NCBI GenBank assembly: GCA_016868315.1
Contig: VGHE01000011.1
Coordinates: 31,834 to 95,833 of the forward strand
Direction: 5' to 3'
Source: Betaproteobacteria bacterium
Lineage (GTDB): Bacteria; Bdellovibrionota_B; Oligoflexia; Silvanigrellales; Silvanigrellaceae
Length of the DNA stretch: 64,000 nt
The notes under the pieces are model-generated. The model was not told the origin of the DNA and made no database searches. It saw only the letters and a list, made by a program, of their open reading frames with translations. The translations under genes and the position numbers were made by a program. This document shows, in pieces, positions 17,392 through 26,335 of the stretch. Position 1 is the first letter of the stretch. Each line of letters begins with the position of its first letter.

Positions 17392-19092
17392 ATGCCTTAC
17401 AGACGCTACCTCAGAGCAGATTTCGATCCTGAGAACGCAACGCATGTGAGCGAGGCTCTTTTGCAGTTGCGCTCGGCTCCTCCCTTTGACTTTGAGAGTG
17501 CCAAAGCCTGGTATGGAACATTCTGCGAAATTTCTGATGCAACGAATGAAATTCAAACCCGACTCGACCTCGAAATGTCTCTCAACACGGACAGCAAAGA
17601 TCTCCCCGAGCGCATCAAACAATTTGAGAGCCACGTGCTTGTGCAACTCATGAATGCGCGAGCACAGCTTATGGACATCTATCTCCAATCACCCTGGCGT
17701 GCCTCAATGCATGCTGATGACCGAGACAAAATCGCAAAAGAACTTTTGCAAAGACGCAAGTACACATCACCAAAATTGGCACAGCTTCAGATCGAAGAGA
17801 ACGCCCTTATCCGTGACTTTAAATCTTTCTCTGCCCATGCAACCTGTTCTTTCTTTGGCCGAAATACTTCACTGGGCGTTGTCATAGGTAAGCTCAATGA
17901 TCCTCGGCCTGAGATTCGCAAAGAAGCCTTTCTTGCCCATTGGAGTAAGATTCGCTCATCACGCGAATGGCTCGAAAATCTATTCACAAATCTACTCAAG
18001 AACAGAATCAAGCAGGCCGCGGTGGCCGGAGCCGACTCCTACACCACGCTCTGCTTTTCTGACTTAGGTCGATTCGACTATTCTCCACAGGATTGCAAAA
18101 CCCTCAGAGACAGCGTTCTCGAAGCTATTGTGCCGCTTGTTTCAGAACTCCACGCCAGGCAACTTAAGAGTCTCAACTGCAGCGTCCTTCGCCCCTGGGA
18201 CACCAACGTCTGGCCTAAATTCCTTCCGTCAGAAAATCCTTGCCAGGGTGACCTCGATGCTCTGCTCGATGCGGGTGGTCGTATCTTTACAAAAATCCAT
18301 CCGGGATTCGGTCGTTTGTTTGATACTCTGCGTGCAAACAAATTCATTGATATTCACCCACGCAGCATGAAGGCGCCCGGAGCTTTCTGCGTTGTCCTAC
18401 CGGAATCACGGACTCCTTTTGTGTTCGGCAATTTCGCCGGAAACTTCCGCGACGCATTCACCCTTCTGCACGAATTTGGACATGCTCTGCATGGCTCTGC
18501 CGCTCTGCAAATTGAAAATCCGCTTGTGCGCCATCCTGGGTTGGAGTTCTGTGAGGTCGCATCGATGGGACTCGAATTCCTCGCTCAACCTTTTCTCAAC
18601 GAATTCTGGCCACGCACAGGTGACGCAAAGAAAGCCTGGGCGCTCCACTGTTTCAACGCTTTACAGTTCTGGCCCTTCATGGCTCTTTTGGATGAATGGC
18701 AACACACCGTTTACGACGAGCGGCTTCTCGATGCGAACGACCGTGCCGCTTTGTGGCGGCAACTCTCGAGGAAATACAGACCCAATATCGATTGGTCGGA
18801 GATAGAAGATTTCGAGGAATTGGGCTGGCTGAGTCGACCCCATCCCATCACTTCGCCCTTCTATTACATTGACTACGGCATCGCGCAGATGGGAGGCGTA
18901 CAGCTGTGGCTCAACAGCAAGGCAAATTACTTACGTGCAGTGGAAGGGCACATCAGAGGTTTGAGCCTTGGCTCTCAGCGAACCCTGCCGGAGCTTTTTG
19001 CCGCGAGTTCGCTGAACTTTGATTTTTCAAAGGCCTGGCTGGAAAAGCTTGGACGTGTCTTGTTCGATGAAATCTCCGCTGCCGAGGCATAA
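17392..19092 (+). CDS. pepF: Oligoendopeptidase F (peptidase family M3B)
   Basis: PepF-type enzymes are cytosolic zinc peptidases that cut short peptides. From the ATG at 17392 the product starts MPYRRYLRADFDPEN, a typical family N-terminus, and has 566 residues. The zinc motif HEFGHALH gives H360, E361 and H364; the third ligand Glu is expected in the LEFCEVASMGLEF segment about 27 residues later. YYIDYGIAQMG matches the conserved substrate-binding Tyr region. No signal peptide. An upstream in-frame start at 17311 would overlap the previous gene by 53 bases and lacks a ribosome site. The gene ends at a bidirectional terminator shared with rpsO. Confidence 0.9.
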   Translation: MPYRRYLRADFDPENATHVSEALLQLRSAPPFDFESAKAWYGTFCEISDATNEIQTRLDLEMSLNTDSKDLPERIKQFESHVLVQLMNARAQLMDIYLQSPWRASMHADDRDKIAKELLQRRKYTSPKLAQLQIEENALIRDFKSFSAHATCSFFGRNTSLGVVIGKLNDPRPEIRKEAFLAHWSKIRSSREWLENLFTNLLKNRIKQAAVAGADSYTTLCFSDLGRFDYSPQDCKTLRDSVLEAIVPLVSELHARQLKSLNCSVLRPWDTNVWPKFLPSENPCQGDLDALLDAGGRIFTKIHPGFGRLFDTLRANKFIDIHPRSMKAPGAFCVVLPESRTPFVFGNFAGNFRDAFTLLHEFGHALHGSAALQIENPLVRHPGLEFCEVASMGLEFLAQPFLNEFWPRTGDAKKAWALHCFNALQFWPFMALLDEWQHTVYDERLLDANDRAALWRQLSRKYRPNIDWSEIEDFEELGWLSRPHPITSPFYYIDYGIAQMGGVQLWLNSKANYLRAVEGHIRGLSLGSQRTLPELFAASSLNFDFSKAWLEKLGRVLFDEISAAEA

Positions 19093-19097
19093 AAAAA

Positions 19098-19120
19098 GGG
19101 AGCCGTAAGGCTCCCTTTTT
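19098..19120. terminator. Bidirectional rho-independent terminator between pepF and rpsO
   Basis: GGGAGCC-GTAA-GGCTCCC forms a 7-bp stem with a tetraloop, flanked by an A run on the left (19091-19097) and a T run on the right (19116-19120), so it can stop transcripts from both converging genes. Confidence 0.9.
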
Positions 19121-19137
19121 GGTCACATCCAGCAGAA

Positions 19138-19407
19138 TTACTTGCGGATGTTGAGCGCTGTAATGAGCTTTGTGTAACGGCCTTCATCAGAGCCACGGAG
19201 GTAGTCCAACAGGCAGCGGCGTTGGCTAACGAGCTTCAAAAGACCACGACGACCAGCGAAGTCCTTCTTGTGGACTTTGAAGTGCTCGGTGAGTGTGTTG
19301 ATGCGCTCAGTCAGGAGTGCAACTTGCACTTCTGTTGAACCGGTGTCGGTGCCGTGAAGACGAAATTTAGAAATGATGGCTTCGCGTTGCTGAGCGGTCT
19401 GTTGCAT
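19138..19407 (-). CDS. rpsO: 30S ribosomal protein S15
   Basis: From the ATG at 19407 the product has 89 residues, exactly the usual S15 length, and starts [49 protein letters not shown] and [10 protein letters not shown] are classic S15 segments. S15 binds 16S rRNA at the central domain junction early in 30S assembly. AGGAGAAG precedes the start. Longer in-frame extension to 19647 is not S15-like. In many bacteria rpsO is followed by pnp; here it is not, and the gene ends at a terminator, so it is monocistronic. Confidence 0.98.
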   Translation of the reverse strand: MQQTAQQREAIISKFRLHGTDTGSTEVQVALLTERINTLTEHFKVHKKDFAGRRGLLKLVSQRRCLLDYLRGSDEGRYTKLITALNIRK

Positions 19408-19563
19408 GTTACTTCTCCTGCCATGCTTATTTGCGGATTCATCCGCGATTTTTTTATGGTCAAAACCAGACTGGGGACGGCCGACCAAAGCCAGATCCAC
19501 CATACCAGTCATGACCTCTCCGAAAGGTTGGGCTAGCACCCCATCTAGAGAAAGGCAAGCCAA

Positions 19564-20865
19564 ATGGAATCCTTGCTGCCACCCGGCTTCGGGCTCGGGG
19601 GTCACATCGAAACGACCCTGCGGGGCATATCCCCAGGACAGCTCCATGCAGCGGATTTTCAGGGTATCGTTCCAAATTCTGACAATGATTTTATTTTGCG
19701 GACACTTATCCTCTCAATGAACGGAGTGGGGGAGACCATTCCCAATCCAGCCGTGGGCTGCATCGCGCTTAAAAATGATGAAATTATAGGCTTTGGCGCC
19801 ACGGAAGCCTATGGTGGTCGGCATGCCGAACGGGTCGCGTTTGGCAATCTTAAGGACAACGGCCACTCCACTGAAAACTCGGCCGTTTATGTCACTCTCG
19901 AGCCCTGCTCGCACCATGGCAAGCAGCCACCGTGCTGCGAACTCTTTCAAAATGCGGGAGTCTCTCGAGTCGTCGTAGCGCTCGGTGACCCCAACCCTCT
20001 GGTGAATGGCCGGGGGCTGCGCTACCTCGAAGCTGCAGGCGCTCGAGTGCTCCTCTCTCACGGACAGTCAGCTGCAGCTGCATCCGCATGGCACTTGCCG
20101 TTTCTTGTGCAACAGACGCAGAATCGACCGCTCATTGTGGGAAAGTGGGCTCAAACCCTGGACGGCGTGGTTGCGGATTCGCACCACAACTCAAAATGGA
20201 TCACGGGTCCTGAGGCGCGGGCACATGGCCACTGGCTGCGTTTGAAATACGACATCACGGCCGTCGGGCTGGGAACACTCCTTGCAGACGCTCCGGCACT
20301 CACCGCACGTGACTGTTGGCTCCCCAACTCCCGTCAGCCACATGCATGTGTCATCGACCCCTTGGGTCACAGCATTCCCAGTGACAAACGTTTCCAGGAT
20401 GCACTGGCGAAGCTCGTTGCCGCAGCTGACAACCGCAAAGTTGCAGTGGTTTGTCCGCGCGAGCACGTAAAGGAATTGAAGGGGAAACTGCCCGCAGCGG
20501 TTTCACTGATTGGTTTTCCGCCTCCGAATGAAGCAGGTAGAATCGGTGAAATGCTCAAAAGCGTTTGGCAACAAGATGAGACAATCTCTTGGCTCGGACG
20601 CATGCCCCAAAGCGTTTACATCGAAGGCGGCTCAACGTTACTTTCGCTCATGATCGAAGCAGAAGCTCTCGATGCACTCCACGTTTTCATTGCACCCAAG
20701 CTGCTCGGTGGAGATGCACACCGCGTAGGCAATGGCACACACAAGTCACCACAACTTTCAATGGCAGCACATTTTGACATCCTCTCCACGTCTGTCCTTG
20801 GCGGTGATATGCTCCTCGAGCTGGTGTCAAAGCCGATCAAAGAATCATTTTTCGTCCGAGGTTGA
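19564..20865 (+). CDS. ribD: Bifunctional riboflavin biosynthesis protein RibD
   Basis: RibD deaminates the pyrimidine from GTP cyclohydrolase II and then reduces its ribose. The deaminase zinc site is intact: [10 protein letters not shown] (H, A, E) and [12 protein letters not shown] with both Cys ligands. The reductase half includes [27 protein letters not shown] and the NADPH-binding YIEGGSTLL. The annotated start gives 433 residues with about 40 extra at the N-terminus before NDFILRTL, where other RibD proteins begin; no ATG lies nearer, so a non-ATG start downstream cannot be excluded. The four genes that follow lie almost end to end. Confidence 0.93.
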   Translation: MESLLPPGFGLGGHIETTLRGISPGQLHAADFQGIVPNSDNDFILRTLILSMNGVGETIPNPAVGCIALKNDEIIGFGATEAYGGRHAERVAFGNLKDNGHSTENSAVYVTLEPCSHHGKQPPCCELFQNAGVSRVVVALGDPNPLVNGRGLRYLEAAGARVLLSHGQSAAAASAWHLPFLVQQTQNRPLIVGKWAQTLDGVVADSHHNSKWITGPEARAHGHWLRLKYDITAVGLGTLLADAPALTARDCWLPNSRQPHACVIDPLGHSIPSDKRFQDALAKLVAAADNRKVAVVCPREHVKELKGKLPAAVSLIGFPPPNEAGRIGEMLKSVWQQDETISWLGRMPQSVYIEGGSTLLSLMIEAEALDALHVFIAPKLLGGDAHRVGNGTHKSPQLSMAAHFDILSTSVLGGDMLLELVSKPIKESFFVRG

Positions 20866-20870
20866 GCGCA

Positions 20871-21953
20871 ATGTCGGAGCTGTCCCAAATATCAGGAACA
20901 AATGATTCAGCTGAGTCGGTCACAACACGCTTCAGAACGGACAAACTTACCCCACTGCTGTTGCGTTTTCTTAACCGACTTAAGCAGACCGGCAAATCAG
21001 GGCACACAATATCCGCGTATAGAAACGACCTTTCCATTTTCTGCCAGTTTCTTGTTGCCGAGAAAATCGATCCACAGGATTTTCAATCTCATTTTCAGGA
21101 GCGGTGGATAGCCTATTTGAGTTCGCGTGGCAGGAAGTCGCAGGCGAGCGTCCGACGCGCACTGATGAGTGTTCGAACATTTCTGCATTTCCTTGTGAAG
21201 GAAAAAATCATCGAGCGCTCACCCATGCTCGAGAGTAAGTCGCCGAGGCAACCCGCGCACGAGTTATTGACCGTGCGCCCGGAGCATTACTTTCGCCTTA
21301 TTCATACGCTGAGCGCGAAAGAAAGAGCTGAGGATCCCAAGGCCATTCGCGACCTGGCTCTCATCCAGTTGCTCGGAGAATGCGGATTAAAGGCAAGCGA
21401 AGTCGCACAAATGCGCTGGTCAGATATTCTGTTCGAAGGAAGTATCAGCGACCCACAAGCAAGCTTGACCCTGCGCGTTGCCGGACAAAACGAACGCATC
21501 GTCAAAGCGCATGCCGACGTTGCAGCGACTCTCTGGAAACTCAAGGAAGCCAGACAGCAGCTCAATCTGCCCGCATCACCCCAAGACAAACTGTTTTTCG
21601 GATTTCTAAACGTCAGCCGCCGTCTCAAGTCAGACGGTCTGCACCGGCACGGTGTAAAGTTCGTTGTTTATGAGGTATGTGAAGAGATTCTTGGGATTCC
21701 CTACAACTCTGAAAGCCTCCGCAACCATGCCATTCTGCGTTGGCTGGAATTGGGTATCAGCACCCAACAGGTTGCACAACTCGCGGGTTACTCTTCATTG
21801 AATTCACTCGAACGGTTCAAAATTAAGGCACGTGGCCAGCGTCGTCCGAAGCGTCAGACGAAAAAACAAAGCTCATCCGATCAGAAGCAGCCACGCACTG
21901 AATCGAAAGCAACCGGCTCCCCCCGCCCTTTGGGAGGAACGTCTAACCCATGA
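20871..21953 (+). CDS. Catalytically degenerate tyrosine recombinase (XerC/D-like fold)
   Basis: The 360 residues follow a Xer-type layout: an N-terminal SAM-like core-binding domain (TLKQTGKSGHTISAYRNDL region, about 25-115) and a catalytic-type domain (about 135-320), then a basic tail. Aligning by motif, almost every catalytic residue is changed: ArgI of GLRVSEL is Lys174 (GLKASEV); the hairpin Lys is in AGQNER rather than GKGNKER; the HxLR box is E281-S-L-R284; the next His is Tyr307 (AGYSSL); and the nucleophilic Tyr is Phe316 (ERFKI). Only ArgII remains. The reading frame is intact and packed in an operon, so it is probably expressed as a DNA-binding, non-recombining protein. The ATG at 20871 is preferred to a TTG at 20862. 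Confidence 0.85.
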   Translation: MSELSQISGTNDSAESVTTRFRTDKLTPLLLRFLNRLKQTGKSGHTISAYRNDLSIFCQFLVAEKIDPQDFQSHFQERWIAYLSSRGRKSQASVRRALMSVRTFLHFLVKEKIIERSPMLESKSPRQPAHELLTVRPEHYFRLIHTLSAKERAEDPKAIRDLALIQLLGECGLKASEVAQMRWSDILFEGSISDPQASLTLRVAGQNERIVKAHADVAATLWKLKEARQQLNLPASPQDKLFFGFLNVSRRLKSDGLHRHGVKFVVYEVCEEILGIPYNSESLRNHAILRWLELGISTQQVAQLAGYSSLNSLERFKIKARGQRRPKRQTKKQSSSDQKQPRTESKATGSPRPLGGTSNP

Positions 21954-22861
21954 TTCCGAACGTTATTGGAAGCTGCGAAATCATGGAATTGGTGGGTTCC
22001 GGCGGACTCGGAGAAGTCTACCGAGCCATCGACAAAAAGAACGGTCAGACAGTCGCCCTGAAGCGGCTTCACGACAAATATCAAAACAATCCAAAGCTGC
22101 TCGGACTCTTCCATAAAGAAATTCTGATGCACGCGCAGGTATCCCACAAGCACTGCGTGAAATTTATTGCTGCAGACCTCACTCCACCGCACGCACACAT
22201 CGTGACCGAATTCATCGAAGGCATAAACTGCCACTATCTGTTAAAGAAAATCGGCCCGATTCCGCCACTTATTGCCTGCTCGATTGTGCTCGACCTGCTG
22301 CAAGGGCTCGACCACATTCACTGTCTTGACATGATCCACTCCGACCTCACCCCAGCCAACATCATTCTTGAGGTGACCGGCCGAACCGTGCTGGCAGACT
22401 TCGGGCTCAGTTGCAAACAGGACATTGAAAACTATGAAGGCATGACGGTTGGTACACCAGGATACCAAGCGCCGGAGCGCCTCACACACGACCCCATGAC
22501 TCGGGCTGCAGACATTTACAATGCAGGCATTATATTGCACGAGATGTTGATTGGAGACAGGCTATTTGCCAATGCAGCTCCGAAAGAAGTGCTGGCAGCC
22601 ATGAAGAATCTTCCCCAACGTTTGCCAAGCACAGGCGACGCGGAGGTGGATGAATATCTCAAGAAAATGCTGAAGACCGCTCTGCACATGAATCCGCAGA
22701 AGCGCTTCCCCTCTGCGCGGGATTTCATGTTTGCGCTCTACCAAGTCCTGAAAGCATACGACATCCGGTACACACGCCGCGCGATTCTACAATGGATGAT
22801 TGACGTAAAGCTCACAACGCTACCACCTGCGGAACCCAAACAAACAATCTATATCCGATGA
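21950..22861 (+). CDS. Serine/threonine protein kinase, soluble
   Basis: A 303-residue Hanks-type kinase with little beyond the kinase domain and no membrane segment. Visible motifs: glycine loop GSGGLGEVY, K38 in VALKRL, E57 in the C-helix, catalytic loop MIHSDLTPAN with D132, ADFGLS with D150, and GTPGYQAPERL. The usual HRD is HSD, so the enzyme lacks the Arg that couples activation-loop phosphorylation to activity and may be active without it. The start overlaps the stop of the recombinase-like gene (ATGA) and the stop overlaps the next start in the same way, which ties the three genes together. Substrates are unknown; the neighbour pseudo-recombinase is one candidate. Confidence 0.92.
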   Translation: MIPNVIGSCEIMELVGSGGLGEVYRAIDKKNGQTVALKRLHDKYQNNPKLLGLFHKEILMHAQVSHKHCVKFIAADLTPPHAHIVTEFIEGINCHYLLKKIGPIPPLIACSIVLDLLQGLDHIHCLDMIHSDLTPANIILEVTGRTVLADFGLSCKQDIENYEGMTVGTPGYQAPERLTHDPMTRAADIYNAGIILHEMLIGDRLFANAAPKEVLAAMKNLPQRLPSTGDAEVDEYLKKMLKTALHMNPQKRFPSARDFMFALYQVLKAYDIRYTRRAILQWMIDVKLTTLPPAEPKQTIYIR

Positions 22862-23655
22862 GCCCTGCAAATAAACCTTTCCGGATTGTTTCGCTTGTAC
22901 CAAGCCTGACAGAGACCCTGTGTCACTTTAGACTCGAGTCTGCGCTTGTGGGCTGCACAAGTTTTTGCGTTGAACCAAAGTCACTGCGCAACACGGTTCC
23001 TTCTGTGGGCGGCACGAAAGATGCAGATCTTGAGCGAATAGTTGCACTCAAGCCAACTCATATTGTGACTAATCGCGAGGAGAATACCGAGGTTCTTCTT
23101 AACTCCCTGCGTGAGAAATCTTCGACGCATGGATTCACACTGATAGAAACGTTCCTTGAATTCCCAGAAGACAATTTTCAGCTTATCGCTCATCTTGGGC
23201 AATGCTTTTCCTTCGAGCTTGAGTCCCAGAAATGGTGCGCAGAACAACGTCAGCGACTCGACACTCTGCGCACTCTCATGACTGCGAAAAATTCTTTCCG
23301 CTTTGCTTATTTCATCTGGATGAAACCCTGGATGTGTGCCGGCCATCAGACCTACATTTCCAGATGCATTGAGCTCATTGGTGGACAAAATTTAATCATG
23401 ACAGGAACCGAACTGAACGAACGCTATCCTGAGCTCAGAGCCACAGATGCACGCCTTCATGAGGCTGATTGCCTGTTCTTTTCATCTGAGCCATTCCCCT
23501 TTAAGAATCGTCACATCGAAGCTTTTCAACAAGAGGCCGGAAGAAAATTCAAATTTCTTAAGGTCGATGGACAGGCACTGAGTTGGTATGGCAGTAGATT
23601 TGCAGTCACTCTCACAGAACTGGAGTCGATGCGTGTTCAAATCGAAAAAGTATAG
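22858..23655 (+). CDS. BtuF/helical-backbone metal receptor-like protein without signal peptide
   Basis: The 265 residues match the two-lobe cobalamin/iron-siderophore binding fold: IVSLVPSLTETLCHF at the N-terminus, VGCTSFC, VPSVGGTKDADLERIVALKPTHIV, and in the second lobe MCAGHQTYISRCIELIGGQN. In transport systems this protein is secreted or lipid-anchored, but here no signal peptide is present, so it should stay in the cytosol. No ABC permease or ATPase is nearby. The function may be metal or cofactor binding linked to the kinase upstream, which it overlaps by ATGA; this is inference. Confidence 0.8.
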   Translation: MSPANKPFRIVSLVPSLTETLCHFRLESALVGCTSFCVEPKSLRNTVPSVGGTKDADLERIVALKPTHIVTNREENTEVLLNSLREKSSTHGFTLIETFLEFPEDNFQLIAHLGQCFSFELESQKWCAEQRQRLDTLRTLMTAKNSFRFAYFIWMKPWMCAGHQTYISRCIELIGGQNLIMTGTELNERYPELRATDARLHEADCLFFSSEPFPFKNRHIEAFQQEAGRKFKFLKVDGQALSWYGSRFAVTLTELESMRVQIEKV

Positions 23656-24238
23656 TTTCCGATCCACTCTTGTCGTAGCAGCCTCAGCCTGCGCTTTGTT
23701 CTCGGCTCAAAAAATCGCAGCCCAGAACTCTGCACCTACCGAGGCGTCGGTCTCGTCTGCGCGCGAGTTGAAGTCAGCCGCTGCAGTTCCAACTTACACA
23801 GTTGTCGCTTGCAACGACGGTGATACCTGTCGGCTAAAAAGTGCAGACAACACCCAAATCAAAGTGCGTCTTGTTGGAATCGATGCACCTGAAATGTCGA
23901 AAAAGCGCGGCAAGAAAAAAGGTGAAGGTCAACCTGGGGGCGAGGAAGCAAAAGCATACCTCAATAATATGGTTGTCGGAAAAACGGTTTCGCTCCGCTC
24001 CTATGGCGTCGACATGTACGGCCGTAACCTCGCAGAGATCATCATCAATAATGAATCTGTTAACATAAAAATGGTGTCCGATGGATGGGCTGAAGTCTAT
24101 CGAGGAAAGAAGTCCGGTGGCTTAGATCTTTCCCCCTTCGAAGCGGCCGAGCACGATGCGCGCAAGTCCAAACGAGGCATCTGGGCGTTGCCGGACTACG
24201 AAAGTCCAAAAGACTGGCGAAAAAAGAACAACAACTAA
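23633..24238 (+). CDS. Secreted thermonuclease-family nuclease (SNase)
   Basis: A GTG at 23633, seven bases after GGAG, gives 201 residues with a clean signal peptide (MFKSKKYSFRSTLVVAASAC, cut near AQN). The staphylococcal nuclease domain has CNDGDTCRL, VRLVGIDAPEMS with catalytic Arg, Asp and Glu, and YGRNLAEII with the second Arg, followed by GWAEVYRG and ARKSKRGIW. It should degrade DNA or RNA in the periplasm or outside the cell. The start overlaps the previous gene by 23 bases; a frame starting at 23588 has no ribosome site. Between NDGDTCRL and the end there is a Lys/Gly-rich insert (KKRGKKKGEGQPGG) typical of the longer members. Confidence 0.9.
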   Translation: MFKSKKYSFRSTLVVAASACALFSAQKIAAQNSAPTEASVSSARELKSAAAVPTYTVVACNDGDTCRLKSADNTQIKVRLVGIDAPEMSKKRGKKKGEGQPGGEEAKAYLNNMVVGKTVSLRSYGVDMYGRNLAEIIINNESVNIKMVSDGWAEVYRGKKSGGLDLSPFEAAEHDARKSKRGIWALPDYESPKDWRKKNNN

Positions 24239-24261
24239 TTCCATTTGGGTGCGCTGGAGCA

Positions 24262-26307
24262 TTATTCAGTCTGCTCTTTTTTACTTTGCGCAAAGAACTC
24301 CACCACTGCAGCAGCTACGCTGCGCGGTACTTCGCCACGGCGCACAAGCTCATCTTCACTTGCCTTGATAATTCCTTCGACACTCCCAAACTCGAGAAGA
24401 AGCTTCTTTCTACGCTTGGGGCCAAGCCCCGGCACTTCGTTGAGAATGCTGCGCAGACTCTTCTTGTCACGCGTCTTACGATGAAAGCTGATAGCAAAGC
24501 GGTGAGCCTCGTTACGAATTTGGGTTACAAGTTGGAACTCGGGCGCTGCTGATGTCAAGAAACGCGTCTCAGGAACCATATCGGGCAATAATTCGCCCGC
24601 CTCATTGCGCTTCGGAATAACAATCCGCTCCGAACTGGCTGTAACCTTCTGAGAACGAAAATTGCGTTCAGTGCGCGATTTCGCAATTCCATACAATGGC
24701 ACAGAATCAAGTCCTAGGCTCTTCAAGAGCCACGCCACTTCTCTTACCTGTGGTTCGCCACCATCAATGAGCAACACATCCGGCACCTCAAAGCGCCTGT
24801 CATTCTTAAAACGGCGACGAATGACTTCACGAAGGCTGGCAAAATCATCCTGTCCGACAACATCTCTGATGATATATTTACGATAATCCTTTTTCGCTGG
24901 CCGCCCATCTCTGAACACAACACCAGAGGCCACAGTGGAGCCTCCCTGAAAAGTAGAGATGTCATAACATTCGATCCAAGTGGGTAACTGCGCCAAACCA
25001 AGAAATTGCTGCAGCGCTGTGACCCTCTTTTGTACTGATTCGTCGGAACTCAAACTGTCTTTCAGCTTTCCGCGCGCATTTTCCAGCACCATGGCGCACA
25101 AACCATCGAACGCATCAATAAACATTTTCTTTTGCGTACCCTTGAGAGTCTTAATTTCAGCCGGCTTGGCTCCAACGAAAATCTGGATCTTTTGAGGTGC
25201 GAGGTTCTGGCGTTTGGATTTGTCTTGTTCGAGCGCGTTCAAGAGTGCGTTTAGGCTTTCAACTCGCGCTGCGTTTAAATATTGCATAGCCGACGGAAAA
25301 AACAGCGACGGAGGAATCTCATGTTGCGCATAAAATTGCCCAACAACCTGGTGAATGAATTCTGCCTGAGAGAAAATCTCCTGGCTTTGTGGATCCTCGC
25401 TTTCAAACTGCAGTTCTGACAGCTTTTCCAAACCATCGCGGATCAAATGTGCATTTGCCCCAACCAACTTTCCGTCGCGGACGATTGCGAAATAAACCGA
25501 TACACTCTGACTACTCCAGGCAAAATCAACAATATCGGCATCAAAGCCAGGAAGAAGTGTTACGCTCTGCTGTTGGGAAAGTTTCTCCAAAGCACGCAGT
25601 TGATCTCGGAGAAGTGCTGCTTTTTCAAAATTCATTACTTGCGCGGCCGAGTTCATATCCAGTTTGATTTTTGCGACGAGCTCAGCCGTCTTTCCAGACA
25701 GAAGAGCCACAACGCGCTCGACCAGATCCTTGTAGTGGCCTTGGTCGACCTCGAGCTTACAGGGGGCAAGGCATTTCTTGATGTGGAAGTAGTTGCAAGG
25801 CCGGGTTACGGTTTTGAACACATTAGGGGTGCACTTCACGAGCGGAAAAAATCTCTGAATCACACTGAGAGTCGACTGAAGCTCGGCCGCATTGGAATAG
25901 GGGCCGAAGTAGATTCCGCCATCGTTGCGCCGTTTCCTGGTCTGAAACACCCGGGGCCAAGCATCTTCAAGGGTCACCTTGAGGTAAGGGTAGGTTTTGT
26001 CGTCCCTCAAAAGGATGTTGTAGGGTGGACGGTGGTGCTTAATCAGGTTGTTTTCGAGAAGAAGCGACTCATTTTCGTTGTCGACAACAATGAACTCGAA
26101 ATCATAGATTCGGGCAACTAGAGCCCTGGTTTTGGGCGCGTGCCTGTCTAAGCCGCTAAAATAACTACGCAATCTATTTTGAAGATTTTTTGCCTTACCG
26201 ACATACAAAACTTTCCCGTCGGCGGATTTGTGGATATACACGCCAGGATGAGTTGGAACCTTTGCAACCTTTTCCCGCAGAGCGGCCAATCTTTCGTTTG
26301 TTGTCAA
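24262..26307 (-). CDS. uvrC: Excinuclease ABC subunit C
   Basis: UvrC makes both incisions around bulky DNA lesions with UvrAB. The 681 residues hold, in order, a GIY-YIG domain (PTHPGVYIHKSADGKVLYVG, residues 18-100), a Cys cluster region (RPCNYFHIKKCLAPC), the UVR motif (about 205-240), an RNase H-like endonuclease half (ECYDISTFQGG, LLIDGGEPQV) and a C-terminal helix-hairpin-helix pair (LNEVPGLGPKRRKKLL). The start appears to be a TTG (MTTNERL) with AGGGG nine bases upstream. It is convergent with the nuclease gene (23-bp gap) and divergent from the R3H gene with only 28 bases between the start codons. Confidence 0.97.
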   Translation of the reverse strand: MTTNERLAALREKVAKVPTHPGVYIHKSADGKVLYVGKAKNLQNRLRSYFSGLDRHAPKTRALVARIYDFEFIVVDNENESLLLENNLIKHHRPPYNILLRDDKTYPYLKVTLEDAWPRVFQTRKRRNDGGIYFGPYSNAAELQSTLSVIQRFFPLVKCTPNVFKTVTRPCNYFHIKKCLAPCKLEVDQGHYKDLVERVVALLSGKTAELVAKIKLDMNSAAQVMNFEKAALLRDQLRALEKLSQQQSVTLLPGFDADIVDFAWSSQSVSVYFAIVRDGKLVGANAHLIRDGLEKLSELQFESEDPQSQEIFSQAEFIHQVVGQFYAQHEIPPSLFFPSAMQYLNAARVESLNALLNALEQDKSKRQNLAPQKIQIFVGAKPAEIKTLKGTQKKMFIDAFDGLCAMVLENARGKLKDSLSSDESVQKRVTALQQFLGLAQLPTWIECYDISTFQGGSTVASGVVFRDGRPAKKDYRKYIIRDVVGQDDFASLREVIRRRFKNDRRFEVPDVLLIDGGEPQVREVAWLLKSLGLDSVPLYGIAKSRTERNFRSQKVTASSERIVIPKRNEAGELLPDMVPETRFLTSAAPEFQLVTQIRNEAHRFAISFHRKTRDKKSLRSILNEVPGLGPKRRKKLLLEFGSVEGIIKASEDELVRRGEVPRSVAAAVVEFFAQSKKEQTE

Positions 26308-26335
26308 CGCTCCATACCCCTAAGGAGAGACTCTG

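Noticed and set aside
20871-21953. Tyrosine recombinase as evidence for an integrated element
   Set aside because: No attachment-site repeats, tRNA junction or cargo was seen; the protein has lost its catalytic residues and lies in an operon with housekeeping-type ribD, so an element is unlikely.
25447-26121. A 224-codon plus-strand frame inside uvrC
   Set aside because: Antisense to the UVR and GIY-YIG coding part of uvrC, with no ribosome site.
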